Part shown: positions 1 through 9,764 of the stretch, in pieces
Position numbering within the stretch: position 1 is the first letter of the stretch
Layout: every line of letters starts with the position of its first letter
Source of the DNA: Pontederia crassipes
Taxonomy: Eukaryota; Streptophyta; Magnoliopsida; Commelinales; Pontederiaceae
Assembly (NCBI GenBank): GCA_030549335.1
Contig: CM060194.1
Span: forward strand, 76,002,077-76,066,076
Direction: 5' to 3'
Length of the DNA: 64,000 bases
The notes under the pieces: generated by a model
Database searches by the model: none
What the model was told of the DNA's origin: nothing
What the model saw: only the letters and a program-made list of their open reading frames with translations
Made by a program: the position numbers and the translations under genes

Positions 1-274
1 GTTTCATATTTTATCCCTATTATACTCTCATTTTTTAAATAAAAAATTTATTTAAGTATTAAACATCATATATTATTTTTAATTTAATATATCACAACTT
101 TAATTTTACTTACAACCCAAATAAGATTTTTATTTTGAAGTAATCAATATTTTCTATATTACAATAAATTTTTTTAAAAAATATTACTATTCAAAATAAA
201 ATATTATAAATTAATTTTTATGAATATGATGTGCATGAAAATGATCATAAATTATATCTTTTGTCTATTTTATA

Positions 275-480
275 CAACAATAACAACAACAAAGCCTTAT
301 CCCACTAGGTGGGGTCGGCTGTACAGCGCGTTACTTACGGGTAACAACTTAGCATTAACACAATATATTCGTTGATCCATGTTCATGAGATTCGACAGGG
401 TTTTACGCTGGCTATCGGGGCCTAACACAACCCTCCTCCTTTATCCGGGCTTGGGACCGGCTATAAAACATAGGCGGAGT
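275..480 (-). mobile_element. Short LINE-derived element A (5' end joined to 3' tail)
   Basis: About 206 bp in reverse orientation. It starts with a CAA-rich tail (TTG repeats on the element strand) and ends at AGGCGGAGT, the complement of the LINE first bases. On its own strand it carries about the first 185 bases of the RTE LINE fused directly to the last 50. A perfect direct repeat TCTTTTGTCTATTTTATA lies at 257-274 and 481-498, so it moved as a unit. Its internal junction is further into the LINE than in elements B, D and E, so it arose separately or by a different jump. Confidence 0.85.
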
Positions 481-1113
481 TCTTTTGTCTATTTTATAAA
501 ATACACTAATTTAACCGCTATGTTTACCTAACAAATTTTATTAAATTTATAAACAAATCATAACCACTATACTCTAATCGAATCGCTATCCTCTAATCAA
601 ACTGCTATCCTCTAATCAAACTGCTATCTTTGCCAAACATGACCTCAGTACAAGTAGAAAGATTATTACCTATAAACAAGAAAGAGGGAGGAAAATGCAA
701 GCAAAACTTCGTTTTCCCATCATGAACACTTGAAAGAAAAAAAGCCAAATGGCACATGTGATGTTGCATTCCATAAGCATTCTAGATCAGGCTCATGCAT
801 TAAGTACGGAAATTACTGTGTTTAAATGTTCATATGAACCTCAGATTTGTTTTATGTGGATCCTACTGTTTGAATCATGTCAATATCCTTCCATTATGCA
901 GAGGAGTCACTATTTGTTTTAAGTTCTATCCAGGGATTCCTCAGTTAACTCTGAATATCATTGATTATTTAGTGTTCCTTCCTGGATTTCCTCAGTTATT
1001 TCATAATGTTAGAGAAGCTATCACTCACTCAAATCATCCTTCAGTGTAGTACTAGATAAAATTTGATTTCCATCTGGATCCTAATGTCTTTGTTCCTACT
1101 GTATTTATATCAG

Positions 1114-4100
1114 GCACTCTTAGTGAAGCTCCCAAAAAACCTATTAGCAAAAGCATCTACTGTGAAGAACACTGGGCAGGTAAGTTGTTCTTTCACTGTG
1201 CTGTAAATGATGAAGGAACATAGTCAAAGAAACCACTAACTCTTGCAACTTTCATGTTTGTCAAATAGGTGCTAGATCAGCTACCTCGTGTCATTTCTTC
1301 TTTGGATGCATACACCGAGAGCAGCTTACAAAGGTCAGTGTTTAGTTGTGCATCCCTAGATTGTCTGTTCATGTCTCCCCAAGTAAGATGACATACTATT
1401 AATCGGAAATCTTCTCATATGTTATAACTACAATAACAGGTCCTGAGAAGATTTGAGAATTCAATATTCTAAAATAATTTCATCATTTGAATTCAAGATT
1501 TGCATGCATCTTTGGCATCCACCTGATCGCACATGTGATTTGGCACCTAAATAGAAAACCAGTGTGTACAAAAGATAAATTAAGTAATTTTCCAAGTAAG
1601 AGGTGACATTTCTGAGCTAGATATTTGTGAACTTGTTGAGTTTGACAATGTGTGTTGACACTGGATAGTGTTATAAGTTTATTGGTGATCCCCTCGTGCA
1701 CATACCTTATCTTTGTGGTCTTGTTGGCTGGATTTTGTCAATTGGTTAGCCTGTTGATTCTATCAACGAGTCTTTGACCTACACAGTCCTTAGGTGCTCT
1801 TCTCAAAAGATTACATCCACATCTTAACTAGTCCATATCCCTTTTTTTAGCTTGATCTTTTCGTTCATTCGCATCTTTGTTTGCTTATTTTAAAAGAAAG
1901 TTTTCCACACGAGCTGATGACACTTTGTACACCATCCTTGGCTCGTGGATTCGGACATCTGTGTCAGTTCCTCCTTCAAGCTGCTGAGGACAACCTCGTG
2001 TAAGCAGTGTTCTGACCAGCTGTGGAAGCGAGCAGCTCTCTTTGCAAATTCCTAGAGTACTCCAATGGTTCCTGTTTGCTGAATATTGCAAAGATTCGGG
2101 GTTCAAGAACTCCGCTGATCCATAATTTTCTTGGAGTGCTTTGTCTAATTCCTCCCAACATAGTTGCTTGCTTTCTTTGTTAACCCATGCAAAGAGGTCT
2201 AATGCATCTCCTTTTAGGTACATAGATGCAATATTAATTTTGAGATAATTGGGAGTTTGGATAACTTCAGGAACAGTTTTCAACCTTCATAGTCCGTCCC
2301 TGGGGATTGCCTCCTCATATTTGGCCTTGTTCATTTCTGTATGAGGTCACGGAGAAGGATTTTTAACCCACCATGGAATGTCCTTCATTGTCTTCTTCTT
2401 GCGAACATATTTTCCTTTGTGACGTGAATTGAAGCTAGATTCTTCACGTCGGACAACACTAGCTTGAGTTTCGAGAGATGCTATACTACTGACATGGAAT
2501 CAATAGAATTTAATTTCTTGGCATTCAATTGGTGGGCAATAAAGTCAAGGTTTGGATTGGTTGATTGATCGTTGTTGAGGTGTGAAGACTCGTGCTGAAT
2601 GTGAGATGATATGGTGTTCACCTTTTTGGGACCTTAGTTGATTTGTTACCAAATTGATAAAGCACCATAATTTTAAAAGATGAAAGGAAGAAATTTAGAA
2701 TTGGATTGAAATGAAATAACAAATAGGCTCCCGGTAATAATGTTTAACAACACTCTAAGCTGAACTTTGATTACATATTTAAAGAAACAACTAACAACCA
2801 ATTCCTTTAAGTGTGCATAAGTTAACTTAGTTGTCAATAGGTTCAAAGTTTCCCCCACTAAGTTGAATCATGGCCTTTTGCTCGTGTGGAACTTGTTGAA
2901 CATGCCTGCTGGCTGCTGGCTGCTGGCTGCTGGCTGCAGTTGGAGAGAGTGGAATGTGGAGATCCTTGTTGAATGGTTCAAGGTTGTCTAAGTTATCTAC
3001 ACGTCTTTTTCTTCCTTATTTGCGGAGTATGTTTCTATCACAATTTCCTATCCCCAATTTTCTCAACATTTTTTGTAACGTTCAAGAACTCCGCCTATAT
3101 TTTATAGCCGGTAACTCCGCCTATATTTTATAGCCGGTCCCAAGCCCGGATAAAGGAGGAGGGTTGTGTTAGGCCCCGACAGCCAACATAAAATCATGTC
3201 GAATCTTATGAACATGGATCAACGAATATATTGTGTTAATGCTAGGTCGTTACCCGTAAGTAACGCGCTGTACAGCTCGGGTACAGTGATAAGAGAGCAA
3301 GAGCCGTTGCATCCTCGCCTGAATGCAGTGTTAAATGAGCAAGGGCTACCGCACTCTAATGGACGGAGGCGGTTAAAGAAGCTAGTTCATGAGACTAAGG
3401 TCAGATTAGGTTCTTGGAACATTGGGACGTTGAATGAGAAGCGCCTCGAGGTGGCACAAGTAATGGACCAGCGTAAGATTAGTATCTTATGCTTGCAAGA
3501 AACTAGATGGGTAGGAGAGGGAAGTAAAGAGATTAGGTTAAATGGTTCCAAACTTTGATACACAGGTAAGGTAAATGGAAGGAATGATGTTGGTATTATC
3601 GCGGATGCAGAATGGAGGAAGAATGTTGTGGAAGTTAAAAGGATTGAGGATCGAATCATATCCGTGAAAGTAATTGTTGGAAAGGAGACTATGAACATTA
3701 TTAGTGCATATGCACCCTAAGTAGGAGCAGAATCACATCTCAAGGAGAAGTTTTGGGCAGATATGGAGGGTTTGATTGAAAGTATACTAACAACCGAGAA
3801 AGTTTATATTGGGGGAGACCTTAATGGACATGTTGGTAAAGAGGCAGGACCACATGCAAGGGTTCATGGTGGTTTTGGTTTTGGGGAGTTGAATGAGGAA
3901 GGACAAACTATTATTGATTTTTCTTTAGCATACGACCTTAAGATTATCAACACTTGTTTTAGGAAGAGAGAGGAACATTTAATCACATACAAAAGTGGAA
4001 CTCATAGGTCTCAAATCGATTTTTTCTTGATAAGAAATACTGATAAAAGACGTTGCACTAATTGCAAAGTAATTCCTGGGCATGGAGTGACTACACAACA

Positions 4101-7100
4101 TAGATTGTTAGTTCTTGATATGCAAATAAAATGTATAAAACCAAAATCCCGAACAGTTTTTGATCGAAAGATCAAGTGGTGGCAGTTAAAGGGGGAGAAG
4201 CGAGAGACTTTTAGAAGTAAGTTATTAGAGGAAAGTGTGTGGGAGTTAGAAGGAGATGCTAGTATCATGTGGAAGAATGTGGCAAAAAAGGTTGAAATGG
4301 TTGCTAAAGCCATTTTAGGAGAATCAAAAGGTTTTGGACCACGAGATAAGGAGACTTGGTGGTGGAATGAGGAGGTCCAAGAAAAGGTGCGTAATAAGAA
4401 GAATTGTTTCAAGGCGATACACTTGGACAATAGTTCTGACAATTGGAAAAAGTATCGTTTGGCGAAAAGGGAGGCTAAGAAGGCAGTTAGTGATGCTCGT
4501 GCTAAAGCATACGAGGGGTTTTATAAGGAGTTAGGGACAAAGGCGGGTGAACAAAGGATTTACAAGATTGCAAGGAACAAAGAGAAGGAGTCGAGAGATT
4601 TGGATCAAGTAAGATGCATAAAAAATGAAGTTGGCAAGGTTTTAGTTACTGAAGGAGATATTAAGAACAGATGGGAAGAGTATTTCTATAAGCTATTTAA
4701 TGATGGATGTGAAGGTTCGCGTTGTGATTTGGAGGACTTGACAGTTAGCGAATGTGAGCTTAATAGGTCATTTTATCGTAGAATTAGAGTATCGGAGGTT
4801 AGCGAAGCTCTTAAGAAAATGGAGAATGGTAAAGCCGTTGGACCGGATGGTATACCGATTGAAGTTTGGAAATGTTTAGGAGAAAAAGGTGTGTTGTGGT
4901 TATGTAAATTATTTAATGAGATTTTACGATCGAAAAAGATGCCTGATGATTGGAGATTAAGTATATTAGTTCCTATTTACAAAAATAAAGGGGATATTCA
5001 GAATTGTGCAAATTATAGAGGGATTAAACTTATGAGTCACACTATGAAATTATGGGAAAAAGTGATTGAGCATAGATTGAGAATGGAGACTAGTATTTCT
5101 GAGAGACAATTTGGGTTCATGCCAGGAAGATCCACTACAGAGGCGATTTATTTACTAAGGGGGATGATGGAGAAGTATCGAAGTAGGAGAAGAGACTTAC
5201 ATATGGCTTTCATTGACTTAGAGAAGGCGTATGATCGGGTACCAAGGGATGTACTTTGGAAAGCCTTGCAAAAGAAGAGGGTGAATGTTGCCTACATTAA
5301 GGTAATACAAGATATGTACGATGGGGCATTGACTAGGGTTAGGACACCCGGAGGTGAGACAAATGAATTTCCTATAGGAATTGGCCTACATCAAGGATCA
5401 GCTTTAAGCCCGTATCTATTTAACTTAGTTATCGATGCTATAACCGAGAGTATCACAGAGGAGGTACCTAAGTGCATGCTATTTGCGGATGATATAGTAC
5501 TTTTAGCGGATTCAAGAGAAGAGATTAATATAAAATTGGAAATATGGAAAAATACGTTGGAGTCAAAGGGTTTTCGTTTAAGTAGGAATAAAACAGAATA
5601 TATGCATAGCAATTTCACAAATAAACAACTTAGAGACGATTTGAAAGTTAGGTTAGGGGAGGATATAATTCCTCAAGTGACAAAGTTTAAATATTTAGGA
5701 TCAATTGTAAGACAAGATGGTGAGATTGATGACGATGTTAATCATAGAATTCAAGCTGGTTGGTGTAAGTGGAGGAAAGCCACTGGAGTTCTTTGTGATA
5801 GAAAAGTACCCAATAAAGTTAAAGGAAAATTCTATCGTACTGCTATAAGGCCAGCAGTGTTATATGGTAGTGAATGTTGGGCTATGAAGGGACAACATGA
5901 ACGTAAAGTGGGGGTAGCCGAAATGAGGATGTTGAGATGGATGTGTGGTCATACAAGATTAGATAAGATTAGGAATGACCATATACGTGAACGAGTCGGA
6001 GTGGCTCCTATTAGTGAGAAAATGGTAGAGAATCGTTTGAGATGGTTTGGTCATATTCAGAGAAGACCATTAGATGTGCCAGTAAGAAGAGTAGATCAAA
6101 TAATCTGGAGTCCGATTAAAAGAGGGAGAGGGAGGCCAAGGCGGACACTTGGCGAACTAATAGAGCAAGATCTATTGGTGAATAATATACCGAAAGGTTT
6201 GGTTACTAATAGAGCGGAATGACGTCGTATGATCCATGTAGCCGACCCCACCTAGTGGGATAAGGCTTTGTTGTTGTTGTTGTTGTTGTTTTTGTAACGT
6301 TCAAGATTAAAAAATGTTGCAAGTATAGTGAATAATGGAACTGTGAATTGGATGATTTATCATGTATTGGAGGTTCACAAGAGCCATTACGAGTTTGACG
6401 TAGTGATGCGCTAAAGGCTGGGCAGACCGGTCCAATCTGAGTCCGATCAGTTAGTCATGATTGGGCCGAGTTCGGTTGGAATTTTTTTTTCTCAGGCCTG
6501 ACCTGTACTGGCCCGATACAACAGCAACAACAACAACAAAGCCTTATCCCACTAGGTGGGGTCGGCTACATGGATCATACGACGTCAAATATATTCGTTG
6601 ATCCATGTTCATAAGATTCGACAGGGTTTTACACTGGCTGTCGGAGCCTAACACAACCCTCCTCCTTTATCCGGGCTTGGGACCGACTATAAAACATAGG
6701 CGGAGTTTGTACTGGCCCGATAAAAAGATATTAATTTTTTTATACTTATATAAATATATATATAAGTCTATAATGTATATTATACTTATTACTTATATTT
6801 TATTCATATAATATTATTATTAATCATTTTTACCGTATATAATAAATAATATATACTTATTTCATATACTTTTTAGCATTTTTTGATATATTTTATATAT
6901 ATTATAGAAAAATTAAAACTGGGATGACCTAGCTCGGCATAGGGTTGGTCAAGCCTGGGTTGACAAGCCACTAAGCCAGCGCAGTTCATCTTTACTTTGA
7001 TGTTTACCTGCTTTTCCTAATATATCGAATGTGACTGCTAGGGAAAAAACATAGCTCAATAGTATTCAAGTCTATCAATTTTCTTTACTTTTATGTAAAT

Positions 7101-8050
7101 TAGTTATATACTTTCTGCATTTTAGTAGACTGTTACTCCACTGCATAGATCACCAAGTTTGCATGTATCTTTAGCATTTCACCTCGTATGACTTTGGCAC
7201 CTAAAGAGAAGGCCAGAGTGTATAAAAGGAAAAAATAACTTTTCAAAATAAGAGGTATTTTCAAAAAGAAAAAAGAGGCAAACATTTCCGAGCTGGATAT
7301 TCATTGACTTGTTGAGCTTGATAATTTAGGTCTTGACATTGTATACTAAGTTTATCGTTGATCAACTTGTGAAAATACCGTTTGTCGTCTCGTTGTCTGA
7401 ATCTTGACAACTGGTTAGTCTATCGATCCTATCAATAAGTTATTGATGCTGCACAGGCCTTAGATGCCCTTCTCAAAAGAGTACATCCACATCTTAACTA
7501 GTCCATATCCCTTCCTACTAGCTGCGATGTTGGTTTGGTCGTTTTATGCACTTGCATCTTGATAAGCTTATTTTAAAAGTTTTTTTTCTACTTGAGCTGT
7601 CATCAGTTGATAATATTAAAGTGTCATTCCCCTAGCACCATTTTCTCAACATTTTGTGTAACAAAACATGCTGTGATTACAGTGAATTGGTGGAACAAAA
7701 GTAATGAGTTAGTTTTGATGTTTACCTGCTTTTCCTGACATGATTGTATCTTCTAGGAAAACAATAGAGCCCAACTGTTGTTTATACTAGTTTTGCTTTT
7801 TGAACTTTAGCTGTCTGTTAATCTACTGCATAAGGCACCATTAAAATTTCTGATTTATAGCTGTCAATCTATCTCTATCGTAAGGTTTATCTGATTGAGA
7901 CAATTCGATGCCAGTGCCACATATCTCAAGACTGTCACGCAGCTGCTCTCAAATATGGAGAACTCTCAGCTGAGATCTGCATTTCCAGCCTTTAACCAGG
8001 TACGAGAACGGAAAGGCACCGGTTCTGAAGAGGCCCCCAAAGTTACCTAA
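1114..8050 (+). CDS. TOM2B: TOM2B-like protein, 3' part of gene (5' exon not in window)
   Basis: Three exons are visible: 1114-1179, 1269-1333 and 7915-8050 (TAA at 8048). Each junction has AG/GT borders and matching phase. They encode about 88 residues including LPKNLLAKAS, DQLPRVISSLDAY and LKTVTQLLSNMENSQL, followed by a short charged tail. From memory this matches tobamovirus multiplication protein 2B, a small basic plant protein of about 120 residues that helps tobamoviruses multiply; its normal role is unclear. The basic N-terminal exon (about 35 residues) was not found in 1-1113 and probably lies upstream of the window. The last intron is 6.6 kb and holds a full-length LINE, two short LINE derivatives, a gag fossil and a duplicated block. 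The PRS and TOM2A neighbours support the name. The exon model is firm; the name is moderately sure. Confidence 0.68.
1494..1915 (+). repeat. Diverged direct duplication, copy 1
   Basis: This block matches 7152-7610 over its length with many substitutions and small indels. Shared landmarks are a TTTGCATG...CATCTTT start, TTTGGCACCTAAA, GAGCT(A/G)GATATT, and a long run through 'ACATCCACATCTTAACTAG' and 'TCCATATCCCTT'. Both copies lie in the last intron of the TOM2B-like gene. I see no coding sense in it. Confidence 0.75.
1885..2290 (-). mobile_element. Ty3/gypsy gag fragment (fossil)
   Basis: The minus strand encodes a gag-like stretch with ASMYLKGDALDLFAWV and CWEELDKALQENYGS, typical of plant Ty3/gypsy capsid regions. 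No LTRs, polymerase or integrase were seen next to it. It is a short, broken, old remnant inside about 1.1 kb (1916-3045) that is absent from the second copy of the surrounding duplicated block. Confidence 0.6.
2906..2937 (+). repeat. 7-bp tandem repeat (CTGCTGG)x4.5
   Basis: CTGCTGG is repeated four times in a row plus a partial unit. It is intronic, with no reading-frame context. Confidence 0.9.
3087..6288 (+). mobile_element. Full-length RTE-clade LINE, copy 1
   Basis: Non-LTR retrotransposon of about 3.2 kb in the last intron of the TOM2B-like gene. A perfect 17-bp TSD, TTTTTGTAACGTTCAAG, lies at 3070-3086 and 6289-6305. The element begins AACTCCGCCTATATT, carries one long reading frame (separate entry), and ends CCGACCCCACCTAGTGGG-ATAAGGC followed by a (TTG)n tail instead of poly(A), as expected for RTE. 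The first 26 bases occur twice in tandem (3087-3112 and 3113-3138). It is nearly identical to the copies at 12791-13951 and 38240-41401, so insertion was recent. Confidence 0.95.
3196..6222 (+). pseudogene. LINE endonuclease-reverse transcriptase ORF, copy 1 (two in-frame stops)
   Basis: From ATG at 3196 the frame runs about 1008 codons, with in-frame stops at 3556-3558 (TGA where copy 3 has TGG) and 3718-3720 (TAA where copy 3 has CAA). N-terminal third: APE-type endonuclease with SWNIGTLN, CLQETRW and GGDLNGHVG. Middle: reverse transcriptase with [55 protein letters not shown] and catalytic FADD. C-terminal: a conserved RTE tail with [13 protein letters not shown] and RWFGH. It probably makes no whole protein now, but the 819-codon stretch 3763-6222 is open. 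The order endonuclease-RT and the short 5' leader fit RTE rather than L1. Confidence 0.92.
6519..6707 (-). mobile_element. Short LINE-derived element B
   Basis: About 189 bp in reverse orientation, with a perfect 15-bp TSD TGTACTGGCCCGATA at 6504-6518 and 6708-6722. On its own strand it has the LINE first 140 or so bases, ending around GGATCAACGAATAT, joined to GACGTCGTATGATCCATG and the LINE 3' tail with TTG repeats. It lies about 230 bp downstream of LINE copy 1 but has its own TSD, so it is an independent insertion. Confidence 0.88.
7152..7610 (+). repeat. Diverged direct duplication, copy 2
   Basis: Partner of the block at 1494-1915. Here the match runs on almost directly into 'TTTTCTCAACATTTT' (about 7650), whereas in copy 1 about 1.1 kb of other sequence lies between the same two anchors. 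A smaller related repeat starting GATGTTTACCTGCTTTTCCT occurs at about 6999 and again at about 7718, so this part of the intron grew by more than one duplication. Confidence 0.75.
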
Positions 8051-9764
8051 TTACTCTGCAATCTGTCTCGCCAAGTGCCCTCAAAAGCTTCTGGAAACAT
8101 CCTAATCTGAAGAATGACAGCCATTCCAAGTCGTCCAAATTTGTGCAGTATCCTATTCTGAAAGCAAGATTTATCATGTGTCAAGTTTTGGCCCTTGCTG
8201 TTTCCATGACACATTTCTGAGCCCAGATGAAATGGATTGTTACATTTTGTCCGAGGCGTGTTAGCTCATTTGGAACGCCATCTTCCTTTTACTTTTCAAG
8301 ATAGAAACATGAGACCAACGTGTTCCGTGCTGTAGTCTACTGGTCGTTGTAGGTGTACCTTACGTCTCTCTGCCTCTGACACGAGGAAGTTTTTGTTGGC
8401 ATGGTTGTTGCAGTCCGCCTACGGTTGTTGCAGTCCGCCTACGGTTGGATGTCATGCTTGGAAGCTTCAACCTCAAACAAGTCAACTTTGTCGATAGTGT
8501 GCGTAATAATACATTTCATGACGACGATAATTAATATAATGGCATCGAAAAGGTTACTCGCTATTATGTGAGAATGTCTCAGAAAAGTGTTATATTCGCA
8601 CAGATAACATACACATCATGCGTACTCTCTATAAATACTTTGGTGTTCCAATTATGAAGTTGGATAATATTTAAATTTTGTGATGGCGAGTTAGACAATA
8701 TGCAATAAAGTCTAGTAGTGAAAGAAAATATTAAAAAACAATGTATATCCTTTTTTTTAAAAACAAAATGAACTTTGACCAATTCCAACTATAAGTCTTC
8801 GAAATTTGAACCAAGTATATTTGAATTTGACAATAATAATAATGGAAGTGAATGCAAACGATCGAAACTAGTCGCAGTCTCAAAGCACCGTCCACAAAAA
8901 GTTTGAGAAAGCTGAATCAGGGCCCTTTGGAGTAACCTGCCACTGCAATATTTGATAGAAGCTTTTGATGTTGTGGCACCAATTTCTTTATGGGTCGCTT
9001 TATTCCAAGTAGACACTTCAGCTTTTTTACTGACGACGCTGCGCCGCCGAGCGTTTCGTCCAGGATTCGCCAAATCCTGTAACGCCTACAACTAATAAAT
9101 AAATGGATGTATATATACACATTTAAGAGCATAAAAAACTTGAACTTTGTTTTACTTTTGTTCAAAACAGCATAAACTTTTAATTTTTAATTTGTGGAAA
9201 GAATATAAACATTAGAATTGTTATTCCATTCATCCATATGCTGTCAACACCAAATCGAATACTATATTTTATCTGAAATTTTCATAATTTTTTAAATTCC
9301 TTTTATAGTATTTTAAAAGTATGAAGTTCAGCTATTCAATGGTAGTTAATGTTGTTGTTTCCAATGAAATCATAATATATGTTTAATTAGAATCAATTTA
9401 AAGCTGACAAAGTTTGAAACAAAAATATAAAAGTTAAACCTAGAATTGCAACAGAGTTTTTTAAAGTAATTTGCACTTTTTTAATTTTGGAAGTCGCTGA
9501 CGGAGAAAATAATAATAATAAGTATTAGTAATCGGTTGATTTTAGGGAGTCAATAATCAGTAACTGAGCTTTAAATCATTATTATTAAATATGATGACAA
9601 CTAACAATTTTATTACGCTCCAATTACCAAAATAGTTAATCCAAAATGCAAAAGTTTTTTTTTTGAAAAAATAAATGTATAAATAAGCATAGGAGAGGGA
9701 CTCGAACTAACGTCCGTCCTTCGTCAAGCTCCCCCTCACATCCACAGCGGAAACGATACGACGG
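8051..9764. other. Spacer between the TOM2B-like gene and PRS
   Basis: It begins with the probable 3' UTR of the TOM2B-like gene. About 8790-9165 has overlapping minus-strand open frames of 82-94 codons without recognisable domains; I do not call a gene. The rest is AT-rich and should hold the PRS promoter, though I see no clear TATA box. Low-complexity A/T runs are common at 9480-9680. Confidence 0.6.
8403..8442 (+). repeat. 20-bp tandem duplication
   Basis: GGTTGTTGCAGTCCGCCTAC occurs twice head to tail (8403-8422 and 8423-8442) with no mismatch. It lies a few hundred bases after the TOM2B-like stop codon. Confidence 0.9.

Noticed and set aside
834-1049. 71-codon frame as the first exon of the TOM2B-like gene
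   Set aside because: Hydrophobic, Cys-rich wording unlike the expected basic N-terminus, and no suitable splice donor in phase was seen.
4011-4442. Minus-strand open frame inside LINE copy 1 (and similar ones at 3387, 5391, 13464 and 38514)
   Set aside because: Shadow of the LINE coding frame; the same antisense frames recur in every copy only because the copies are nearly identical.
3087-6288. Classing the LINE as L1
   Set aside because: Single short-leader ORF, RTE-type RT wording and TTG tail instead of poly(A) fit the RTE clade.
8789-9165. Overlapping minus-strand open frames upstream of PRS
   Set aside because: No recognisable domain, two overlapping frames and no splice context. Cannot be supported as a gene.
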